From contig CAIQIQ010000110.1 of NCBI GenBank assembly GCA_903871935.1, positions 21,851-85,850 of the forward strand: a stretch of DNA of 64,000 bases, read 5' to 3'. The position numbers and the translations under genes were made by a program. The notes below the pieces were generated by a model. It was not told where the DNA came from. It ran no database searches and saw only the letters and a list, made by a program, of their open reading frames with translations. Source of the DNA: an uncultured Phycisphaerales bacterium (GTDB taxonomy: Bacteria > Planctomycetota > Phycisphaerae > Tepidisphaerales > Tepidisphaeraceae). This document shows positions 40,820 through 48,364 of the stretch, piece after piece; position 1 is the first letter of the stretch, and every line of letters begins with the position of its first letter.

Positions 40820-42238
40820 ATGATGAAACGTGAACCCAACCTCATTCTCTTCGGTATCGACAGTCTGCGTGCGAATCACATGAGCCTGCACGGCTATCCG
40901 CGGCTCACCACCCCGCACATCGACAAGTTTGTCGCGGGCGGCACCGTCTTCAACAATCAGTTCAGCCCGCACATCCCGACGACGCCGGGCTATTCATCCA
41001 TGTTTACCGGGCTGGACTGCTTCGGCATGGATGTGGTGGCCCTGCGGCATGAGGGTGGCTTGCGCAAGGATTTCCAGACCCTGGCGGAGATTCTCGGTGA
41101 CGTCGGTTACAACACGAGTTGCATCGGCTTCAGCGGCAACCCCGCCTCACGCGGGTTCCAGAAATATATCGACTTCGAAGGGTGGGGCTCATGGAATGCC
41201 GGCCGCAGCCCCAAGGCTGAGAACCTGAACAAAGTTACCATCCCCGAATTGGAGCGCCTCTCCGACAAGAACAAGCCTTTCTTCCTGTTCATGCGGCACA
41301 TGGACCCGCACTCGCCATATCTCCCGCCCCGGCCGTTTGAGCGGCTGTTTTATCACGGCAATGAGACTGACCGGAAGAACAAGTCGCTGAACAAAGCCTG
41401 GACGTTCAAGCCATTCTGCGACTACTTCGCAAGCTGGTTCCCGCCCGGATGCACCGACGCCGAATACATCGTCGCCCAGTACGACGGCGAGCTGGCGTAC
41501 ATGGATGCCTGCATCGGCAACCTGCTGACACAGATCCAATCCATGGACCTGATGGAGGATACGCTGATCGTCTTCACTTCGGACCATGGCGAGACCCTCG
41601 ACGATCATGAGCACTACTTTGACCACCACGGCATCTACGACTGCACGCTACGTGTGCCGCTGGCATTTGTCTGGCCGGGCAAAGTGCCCGCCGGCAAGCG
41701 CATCGACGACATCACGCTGATGAAGAACACCATGCCCACCATCATGGACCTGATGGGCATCAAGCCGAAGAAGAAGCTCATCACCGATGGCGCGAGCATG
41801 CGGCCGCTGATGCAGGGCAAACCGTTCGCCGGCGAGTGCGAGTTCTATATTACCGAATGCACCTGGCAGCGCAAGCATGGCTGGCGCACGCCGCAGTGGA
41901 AGCTGATCCACGCTCTTGAACCGGACTTCCACTTCCACCCTGAGGTCGAGCTTTACAACCTGATTGCTGATCCGGGCGAAACCAGGAACCTGGCCAAGCA
42001 GGAGCCGCAGATCGTGGCCATGCTCGAAGCGCGGATGCAGGCGCATATCGCCAGGCGCGAGAAAGAGACTGGCCGAACCAACCCGATGTACACCAACCTG
42101 AACTGGCACGGCAAGGGCACCGGTCCGTTCAAGACCTCGCAAGAGGCCTATGACAGCATGCACATCGGTTCCCCCAACGCAGCCAAGGGGCTGCAAGCCA
42201 AGGAACTGCGCACTCAGCGCGGCGCGAAGAAGCTCTAG
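40820..42238 (+). CDS. Sulfatase-fold hydrolase with Thr in place of the formylglycine Cys
   Basis: About 472 aa, alkaline phosphatase/sulfatase superfamily. Metal ligands are visible in LILFGIDSLRANHMSLHGY and in VFTSDHGETLDDHEHYFDHH. Where type I sulfatases read (C/S)xPxR this one reads T54-T-P-G-Y followed by SSMFTGLD, so the nucleophile is probably Thr54 and the Arg is Tyr. Thr nucleophiles act in phosphotransferases and phosphodiesterases of this fold (LtaS, EptA, NPP), so the leaving group might be phosphate rather than sulfate. AAGGA precedes ATG 40820. No signal peptide is seen, so it is cytoplasmic. Confidence 0.85.
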   Translation: MMKREPNLILFGIDSLRANHMSLHGYPRLTTPHIDKFVAGGTVFNNQFSPHIPTTPGYSSMFTGLDCFGMDVVALRHEGGLRKDFQTLAEILGDVGYNTSCIGFSGNPASRGFQKYIDFEGWGSWNAGRSPKAENLNKVTIPELERLSDKNKPFFLFMRHMDPHSPYLPPRPFERLFYHGNETDRKNKSLNKAWTFKPFCDYFASWFPPGCTDAEYIVAQYDGELAYMDACIGNLLTQIQSMDLMEDTLIVFTSDHGETLDDHEHYFDHHGIYDCTLRVPLAFVWPGKVPAGKRIDDITLMKNTMPTIMDLMGIKPKKKLITDGASMRPLMQGKPFAGECEFYITECTWQRKHGWRTPQWKLIHALEPDFHFHPEVELYNLIADPGETRNLAKQEPQIVAMLEARMQAHIARREKETGRTNPMYTNLNWHGKGTGPFKTSQEAYDSMHIGSPNAAKGLQAKELRTQRGAKKL

Positions 42239-42259
42239 GCATACTTGGAGAGTGCAGCA

Positions 42260-42997
42260 ATGATGGTGACAGTGATCGGCCGGGGACATTCGGGAACGCG
42301 TGCGATGTCGCACACGCTCTCGGCCAGTGATGTGTTCATGGGCGAGCCGCTCAATGTGTCCGGCGACCTCTTACCACCGGAGCAGATGTATGACGCCTGC
42401 CGAGTGATGGCGCCCCATGTCCGCTACAAGGGCAACCTGAAGTGGGACTTCTCGCGGCTGCACACCATGCGCATCCCGAAGCAGTTCCGGGATTTGATTG
42501 GCGGCTACCTCACGACCGTGCAGGGCAGTAAGGCGAAGCACCGCGGCTGGAAGATCCCTGAGACGACATTGGTTTACCCGTGGATCCAGCGGATGTTCCC
42601 CAACATCCGCTACATCTTCTGGATTCGCAATCCGCGTGACTGCATCATCGGCGGCCACGTGACCGATGACATGCGCGATTTCGACATCGAGTATCCCGCC
42701 ACCGAGGACACTCGCCTGCGCCGGGCGATCTCGTGGAAGTACCAGTACGACCTGGTGCGGGCGACGCCTCGGCCGAAATACTGGATCGAGGTCCGCTTTG
42801 AGGATTTCGTCCTGAGACAGGATATGGTGCTGAAGCGCCTGGAGAAGTTCCTGGGCATCAAACTGGCGAAGATCCCTGTCCGACCGGATTCGATCGGCCG
42901 GTGGCAGACCGACAAAGGAACCAACTACTTCGACTTCTTCGCCCCGGCGATGCGGAAGTATCGATACGAGATTCCAGAGCCAGACCTGGTGGCCTGA
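42260..42997 (+). CDS. Sulfotransferase-like protein
   Basis: A 245-aa P-loop fold protein resembling PAPS-dependent sulfotransferases. The 5'-phosphosulfate loop matches VTVIGRGHSGTRAMSHTLSA, and the 3'-phosphate site matches IFWIRNPRDCIIGGHVTDD. It would move a sulfuryl group to or from an acceptor. No signal peptide is seen. It is cut into the operon with a 21-nt gap after the sulfatase-fold gene and 14 nt before the next dehydrogenase. GGAG lies 9 nt before ATG 42260; ATG 42263 is alternative. Confidence 0.8.
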   Translation: MMVTVIGRGHSGTRAMSHTLSASDVFMGEPLNVSGDLLPPEQMYDACRVMAPHVRYKGNLKWDFSRLHTMRIPKQFRDLIGGYLTTVQGSKAKHRGWKIPETTLVYPWIQRMFPNIRYIFWIRNPRDCIIGGHVTDDMRDFDIEYPATEDTRLRRAISWKYQYDLVRATPRPKYWIEVRFEDFVLRQDMVLKRLEKFLGIKLAKIPVRPDSIGRWQTDKGTNYFDFFAPAMRKYRYEIPEPDLVA

Positions 42998-43011
42998 CAA
43001 GGAGCGATACG

Positions 43012-44004
43012 ATGTTGCGTGTGTGTGTCATTGGCATGGGTCCGATCGGAAACCGTCATGCCCGGTTGTATAAGCAGATCGGGCAGGCGGAGCTCGTCGG
43101 CGTGTGTGACATCGTGAAGGAAAAGGCCGATGCCGCGGCCGCGAAGCTCGGTGTCCGCGCTTTCTACGATGCCCCGACGATGCTGACGGTTCTGAAGCCT
43201 GACATTGTCAGTGTCACCACGGCAGGCGTGGAAAACGGCAGCGACCACTATCTGCCGACGATCCAGGCGCTGGACGCCGGTTGCCATGTGCTCTGCGAAA
43301 AGCCCATGTGCAACGAGATCGCGCCGGCCGAGGCCATGGTCGCCAAGGCCAAAGCCAAGGGACTGTGTCTTGGCGTGGATATGAACCACCGCTTCACGCC
43401 GGCCGCCCGGATGGCCAAGCGCTGGCAGGATGAAGGCCGCCTGGGCCACCTGCTCTTTATCAACATGAGCATGTGGATCATGAACCCCAACGAGACCTCG
43501 CCCTGGTTCCACATCAAGAGCCTGCACCCGCACACCGTGGATGTCATGCGCTATTTCTGCGGCGACATCGAAGCCGTCCACTGTTTCGCCACCAAGGCCC
43601 CGGGAAGGAAAATCTGGAGCACGGCGACGTTCAATATGCGATTCAAGAACGGCGTGGTGGGCACGTTGACCGGCAGCTACGACATCCAGCGCGGCCATCC
43701 GATGGAGCGCTGCGAAGTGGCCGGCACCAGGGGGCGGTTTGTCCTGGAGGACATGTGGCGCGAGGTGACGTTGTATCCCGCCGGCAATCTGGAAAAGAGC
43801 AGCTACAGCAATCCTGTGTTCGACGGCATGCGCGACTTTGAGGATACGTTCCTGAATCGTATCACCCGGTTTGTGGAGCAGGTTGCGGCCGGGACTTCGC
43901 CGGATCAGATTGACGGCAGCGGTGTGGATGGATTGGCGGCGCAGAAGGTGCTGGCGGCCGCGGTAGAGTCGGTGGAGACAGGAAATGTCGTGCCGGTACG
44001 GTGA
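43012..44004 (+). CDS. Gfo/Idh/MocA family oxidoreductase (D)
   Basis: A 330-aa dehydrogenase, Rossmann VCVIGMGPIGNRHARLYKQI, catalytic Lys in HVLCEKPMCNE, and KSLHPHTVDVMRYFCGDIEA in the substrate domain. It is a close paralogue of the gene at 37819, so the operon probably arose by duplication and split roles. AAGGAG lies before ATG 43012; the frame is open further upstream but overlaps the sulfotransferase gene. Confidence 0.88.
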   Translation: MLRVCVIGMGPIGNRHARLYKQIGQAELVGVCDIVKEKADAAAAKLGVRAFYDAPTMLTVLKPDIVSVTTAGVENGSDHYLPTIQALDAGCHVLCEKPMCNEIAPAEAMVAKAKAKGLCLGVDMNHRFTPAARMAKRWQDEGRLGHLLFINMSMWIMNPNETSPWFHIKSLHPHTVDVMRYFCGDIEAVHCFATKAPGRKIWSTATFNMRFKNGVVGTLTGSYDIQRGHPMERCEVAGTRGRFVLEDMWREVTLYPAGNLEKSSYSNPVFDGMRDFEDTFLNRITRFVEQVAAGTSPDQIDGSGVDGLAAQKVLAAAVESVETGNVVPVR

Positions 44005-44028
44005 CGGCTCGCGGCGGGGAGACACGAC

Positions 44029-44931
44029 GTGACACTGCTGGCCATCGTTCTGCTGCTGATAGCCTCGGTGGTGCACGCCGGCTGGAACATCATTGGCAAG
44101 CGGCAGCATCCTTCTGCGGCGTTCTTTTTGCTGGCTTTGGTGGGCAGTATTGCGGTGTTGGCGATCCCAACGATGGCATGGCAGGGGGGCATGCTGAATC
44201 GGATCCCCAGTGCCGTCTGGATTGCCCTGGGGATTTCGAGCATTTTTCAGGCGACGTACTATGCCAGCCTGGCGGGTGCCTACCGCACCGGGAGAATGTC
44301 CATTGCCTATCCGGTCGCCCGATCATCCCCCTTGATCATCGTGGCCCTGGCTTCGGTGGCTCTGCATCAGGGCCGTGAGATCGGCCTGTGGTGCTATGTG
44401 GGGATTTCCCTGGTGGTTGGCGGATGCTTTGTTCTGCCGATGCAGACGTGGGGAGAACTGTATCTGCGGAATTACCTGAACCGTAGTTGCGCGCTGGCTT
44501 TGATAGCAGCGTGTGCCACCGCGGGATACACGCTGATGGACAATTGGGCACTGCATCAGTTGCGTCAGATCGACGGATTCACAGCCTCAGGGGCATCGGC
44601 TCTGTATTTCTTCCTTGAGCAAGGTGCATCATCGGCGTGGTTAGCGCTGTTCGTACTGACGAGCTCGCGGGAACGAGCTCAGATGCCGGGCGTTTGGCAA
44701 GCACGCTGGAGCGCCGCAGTCATGGGTCTGGGCGTCTACGTGGCGTATACGCTGGTACTGATATCTCTGGCCTATGTTCGCAACGTCAGCTATGCAGCGG
44801 CATTTCGTCAGGTCAGCATCCTGGTGGGCGTGGGATTCAGTGCCTGGCTGCTGCATGAGAAGCTGCCGATTCCTCGGTGGGTGGGTGCTTCGATCATCTT
44901 TACAGGTCTGGTCCTGGTGGCGTTGGGCTAA
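44029..44931 (+). CDS. EamA/DMT-family transporter (GTG start)
   Basis: A 300-aa integral membrane protein with about ten hydrophobic segments in two EamA repeats (the first starts TLLAIVLLLIASVVHAGWNI, the second SCALALIAACATAGYTLMDN). The family exports or imports small metabolites such as sugars, amino acids or nucleotide sugars. GTG at 44029 is preceded by GGGGAG, 7 nt away, and follows the dehydrogenase stop by 24 nt. It probably moves the substrate or product of the operon. Confidence 0.85.
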   Translation: MTLLAIVLLLIASVVHAGWNIIGKRQHPSAAFFLLALVGSIAVLAIPTMAWQGGMLNRIPSAVWIALGISSIFQATYYASLAGAYRTGRMSIAYPVARSSPLIIVALASVALHQGREIGLWCYVGISLVVGGCFVLPMQTWGELYLRNYLNRSCALALIAACATAGYTLMDNWALHQLRQIDGFTASGASALYFFLEQGASSAWLALFVLTSSRERAQMPGVWQARWSAAVMGLGVYVAYTLVLISLAYVRNVSYAAAFRQVSILVGVGFSAWLLHEKLPIPRWVGASIIFTGLVLVALG

Positions 44932-45065
44932 AGCCGAGCCGAAGGGGATCTTCTGCGGTTGACCCGTGGCATGTGCGGATGTACCACATCGGATCTGTTG
45001 TGCAGTGGGTCTGCTTAAGTCGTGTTCCAGGCGCAATGCGGGGACCGGCGCGAAGGATGGATGAC

Positions 45066-48000
45066 ATGTCAACCGTGCGTCTATGGGAAGCACCGCTGTC
45101 GATCCCGACCTATGCGGTCGGCGAGCCAGAGAAGAACCCGATCTTCTTTACCGGAAGGACGTATCAAGGGGCCAAAGGGCCAATGTATCCGTATCCACTG
45201 CTGGATAAGCTCTCCACGGAGAAACGAGACAAGAGCTATCGGGCGATCAATCTGCAGAATCCGTATCTCGATGTGACGGTGCTGCCGGAGTTGGGCGGGC
45301 GTATCTTTTCGGGGCAGGACCGGACCAATGGCTATGACTTCATCTATCGGCAGCATGTGATCAAGCCAGCGCTGATCGGCATGGTCGGGGCGTGGATCTC
45401 CGGCGGAGCGGAGTGGGATCTGCCACACCACCACCGGGCGTCCACCTTCATGACTGCGGACTGCTATACGACGCAGAATCCCGATGGCAGTGCCACGATC
45501 TGGGTGGGCGAGACGGAATGGCGGCATCGCATGCGCTGGACGGTGGGGATCACGCTGTTTCCCGATCGCTCGTATATCGAGACGGCGATTACGCTGCGCA
45601 ACCGCACGCCACTGGTGAACTCGTTCCTTTGCTTCACCAACATGGCTGTGCATGCGACGCCGGATTATCAGGTCATCTTCCCTCCCGAGACGCAGTTTGG
45701 CGTGCAGCATGCCAAGAGCGAGTTCGTCCATTGGCCGATCGCGCGCGAAAGTTACGGTGGACAGGATTTTCGGCAGGGCGCGGAGCGGGTCGATGTGAGC
45801 TGGTGGAAGAACCATGCTAACTGGATCTCGATCTTCGCGTGGAACCATCGGGACGATTTCTTTGGTGGCTATGACTATGGCCGGGATGCCGGTATCGCGC
45901 ATGTGGCGGATCATCATGTGGCGCCGGGGAAGAAATTCTTTGAGTTTGGTAATGGCACACCCGGGCAGATGTATGACAAGATCCTCACGGATACGGATGG
46001 GCCATATCTCGAACTGATGGCGGGGGCGTATTCCGACAATCAGCCTGACTATAGCTGGATCCAGCCGTATGAGGTGAAAGCGGTCAAGCAGTACTGGTAT
46101 CCGCTGCGCGGGCTTGGCGGGCTCAAGAAGGCAAACCGCGATGCAGCGCTGAATCTTGAGGTGAGGGACGGTAAGACCGTTCACTTGGCACTGAATGCCA
46201 CCACGGAATTTCGTGATGCAACGGTGCTGCTGCGTGCCGGGGAGCGTGTGTTGGCGCAGGATCGAATCACGATTAGCCCGGATAAGCCATACGCCAGGCA
46301 GATTGAGTTACCCAAGGGCGTACGGGGAGTGGATATGTGTTTGTCGCTGCTGGATTGTGCCGGCCGCGAGCTGGTCGCCTACCAGCCCAAGCCGCGTGTG
46401 GAACTGCCGATGCCTCCGGTTGTCGTTCCTCCGGCTCCGCCTAAGGACATTCCCACTAGTGAAGAAGTTTATCTGGCGGGTCTGCGCCTGGAACAGTTCC
46501 ACAGTCCGGCCGCGGAGCCCGAGCCGTATTACCAGGAGGTGCTGCGGCGTGATCCGGGCGATGCGCGTGCGAATACGGCGCTAGGGATTCTTTACTATCG
46601 TCGTGGGCGGTTCACCGAGGCACGCGAGAAGCTTGAGGCGGCCATCGCTCGGCTGACGAAGCACTACACACGCGTCCGCAGCGGCGAGTCGCACTATTAT
46701 CTGGGCCTGGTGCTGCGGATGCAGGGCAGTCTGATCGAGGCTGAAGATGCCCTCAATCGTGCAGCGTGGGACCTGGCGTGGCGGGCGTCCAGCAACTACG
46801 AGTTGTCCGAATTGGCCATCATTCGCGGCGATCTGCCTGGGGCTTTGGAGTATGTCAATCAGTCGCTGGCGCACAACAGCTTGAACAATCAGGCGCACTG
46901 CCTGCGGGCGTTGATTCTGCGGACGCTTCTGCGATGGGATGAGGCGCACGAGGCAACGCGGCAGGTACTGCGCAGTGACCCGCTTGATTTCAGGGGGCGT
47001 CACGAGCAGATCCGGCAACTTGTCGCAACCGGTAAGAATGCAGGCCGCGAAGAGCAGGAATTGCTGGAGTTGATGCGGGAAGAGCCGCAGGCGCATCTCG
47101 AGTTGGCCGGCGACTATGCGCGGTGTTGCCACTGGACGGAGGCGGCAGGGGTGCTGCAGCGATTGCTTAAGGCGACCTCGGGCCGAGTTGACCCGATGGT
47201 TCACTATACTTTGGCCTTTTATCTGGATCGCGCAGGTGATCGGCAGGGGGCCAGGCAGCATCACGATTTGGCGGCGCAAACACCTCCGGACCACTGCTTC
47301 CCACGCCGTCTGGAGTCGATTGAAGTTTTGCGCAGTGCCATGGCGCATAATCCGGTCGATGCGCGAGCACCTTATTATCTGGGCAATCTGCTCTACGATC
47401 TGCAACCGCAGGAGGCGATTGCCGCATGGGAGCGCAGCCGGGAATTGGATGGGTCGCTGGCAACCGTGCATCGGAATCTCGCGCTGGGCTATGCGCGCAT
47501 CCGCAGCGATCGGTCACGGGCGGTCGCGAGCATGGAGAAGGCTTGCAGCGCCGACCCGGCCGACCCGAAACTGTACTATGAGCTGGATGTTCTTCTAGAA
47601 GCCGAAGGCACCAGTCCGCAAGAGCGACTCAAGCGCCTGCGGCAGCATCATGAAGTGGTGCAACGTCGTGATGATGCGCTGCTTCGCGAGATCTCGCTTT
47701 ATGTCCTCCTTGGGGACTACAACCATGCATTAGAGCTGCTGGATTCGCACCACTTCCATGTGTGGGAGGGCGGCGAGATTGTTGCGCACGATGCCTTTAC
47801 CGATGCCCACCTGCTTCGCGGCCGCGAGCACTTTATAGATGGACGATTCGACGCGGCACTGGCCGATTTCGTGGCGGCGTTGGAGTATCCCGACCGCTTT
47901 GAAGTGGGACGGCCGCACGATGGAGGCCGAATAGGTGAGGTAGCATACTTGGCAGGTCGGGCGTATGAAGCCATGGGCAAAACCGCAGAAGCGATGGCGA

Positions 48001-48350
48001 TGTTCGGCCGTGCAACCGGAAAGGAGCGGCCGGGCGTCTATCTGGCGTACTACCAGGCGCTGGCTAGTCGCAAACTTGGCCGGCACGAGCAGGCTGCCAG
48101 GCTTCTTGAAGGCCTCAAGAGTGCGGGTGAAAAGCAGATCAGCAGCGGTCTCGGCGTAGATTTCTTTGAGAAGTTCGGCGCGCGGGAGGATGACCGTCGT
48201 CAACGTGCGGCCGGGCACTACTTGCTGGCGCTGGCGCAGCTTGGCCTGGGTGATGAAACGGCAGCCCAGGAGCACCTGGCACAAGCGCTGGACCTGAATC
48301 CCAGCCACCTTGGCGCCAAGGCGATGGCGTCAAGGGCGATGAGGATCTGA
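45066..48350 (+). CDS. DUF5107/TPR giant protein
   Basis: A 1094-aa protein. Residues 1-370 match the DUF5107 domain (LPELGGRIFSGQDRTNGYDF, EWDLPHHHRASTF, ANWISIFAWNHRDDFFGGYD), a beta-rich fold akin to galactose mutarotase-like sugar-binding domains. After a Pro-rich linker (PMPPVVVPPAPPK) come many TPR units to the C-terminus (ANTALGILYYRRGRFTEARE, YYLGNLLYDLQPQEAIAAWE). It likely binds a carbohydrate and scaffolds partners. No signal peptide is seen. AAGGA precedes ATG 45066; it follows the transporter by 134 nt and may have its own promoter. Confidence 0.82.
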   Translation: MSTVRLWEAPLSIPTYAVGEPEKNPIFFTGRTYQGAKGPMYPYPLLDKLSTEKRDKSYRAINLQNPYLDVTVLPELGGRIFSGQDRTNGYDFIYRQHVIKPALIGMVGAWISGGAEWDLPHHHRASTFMTADCYTTQNPDGSATIWVGETEWRHRMRWTVGITLFPDRSYIETAITLRNRTPLVNSFLCFTNMAVHATPDYQVIFPPETQFGVQHAKSEFVHWPIARESYGGQDFRQGAERVDVSWWKNHANWISIFAWNHRDDFFGGYDYGRDAGIAHVADHHVAPGKKFFEFGNGTPGQMYDKILTDTDGPYLELMAGAYSDNQPDYSWIQPYEVKAVKQYWYPLRGLGGLKKANRDAALNLEVRDGKTVHLALNATTEFRDATVLLRAGERVLAQDRITISPDKPYARQIELPKGVRGVDMCLSLLDCAGRELVAYQPKPRVELPMPPVVVPPAPPKDIPTSEEVYLAGLRLEQFHSPAAEPEPYYQEVLRRDPGDARANTALGILYYRRGRFTEAREKLEAAIARLTKHYTRVRSGESHYYLGLVLRMQGSLIEAEDALNRAAWDLAWRASSNYELSELAIIRGDLPGALEYVNQSLAHNSLNNQAHCLRALILRTLLRWDEAHEATRQVLRSDPLDFRGRHEQIRQLVATGKNAGREEQELLELMREEPQAHLELAGDYARCCHWTEAAGVLQRLLKATSGRVDPMVHYTLAFYLDRAGDRQGARQHHDLAAQTPPDHCFPRRLESIEVLRSAMAHNPVDARAPYYLGNLLYDLQPQEAIAAWERSRELDGSLATVHRNLALGYARIRSDRSRAVASMEKACSADPADPKLYYELDVLLEAEGTSPQERLKRLRQHHEVVQRRDDALLREISLYVLLGDYNHALELLDSHHFHVWEGGEIVAHDAFTDAHLLRGREHFIDGRFDAALADFVAALEYPDRFEVGRPHDGGRIGEVAYLAGRAYEAMGKTAEAMAMFGRATGKERPGVYLAYYQALASRKLGRHEQAARLLEGLKSAGEKQISSGLGVDFFEKFGAREDDRRQRAAGHYLLALAQLGLGDETAAQEHLAQALDLNPSHLGAKAMASRAMRI

Positions 48351-48364
48351 GCACATACGGAAAG

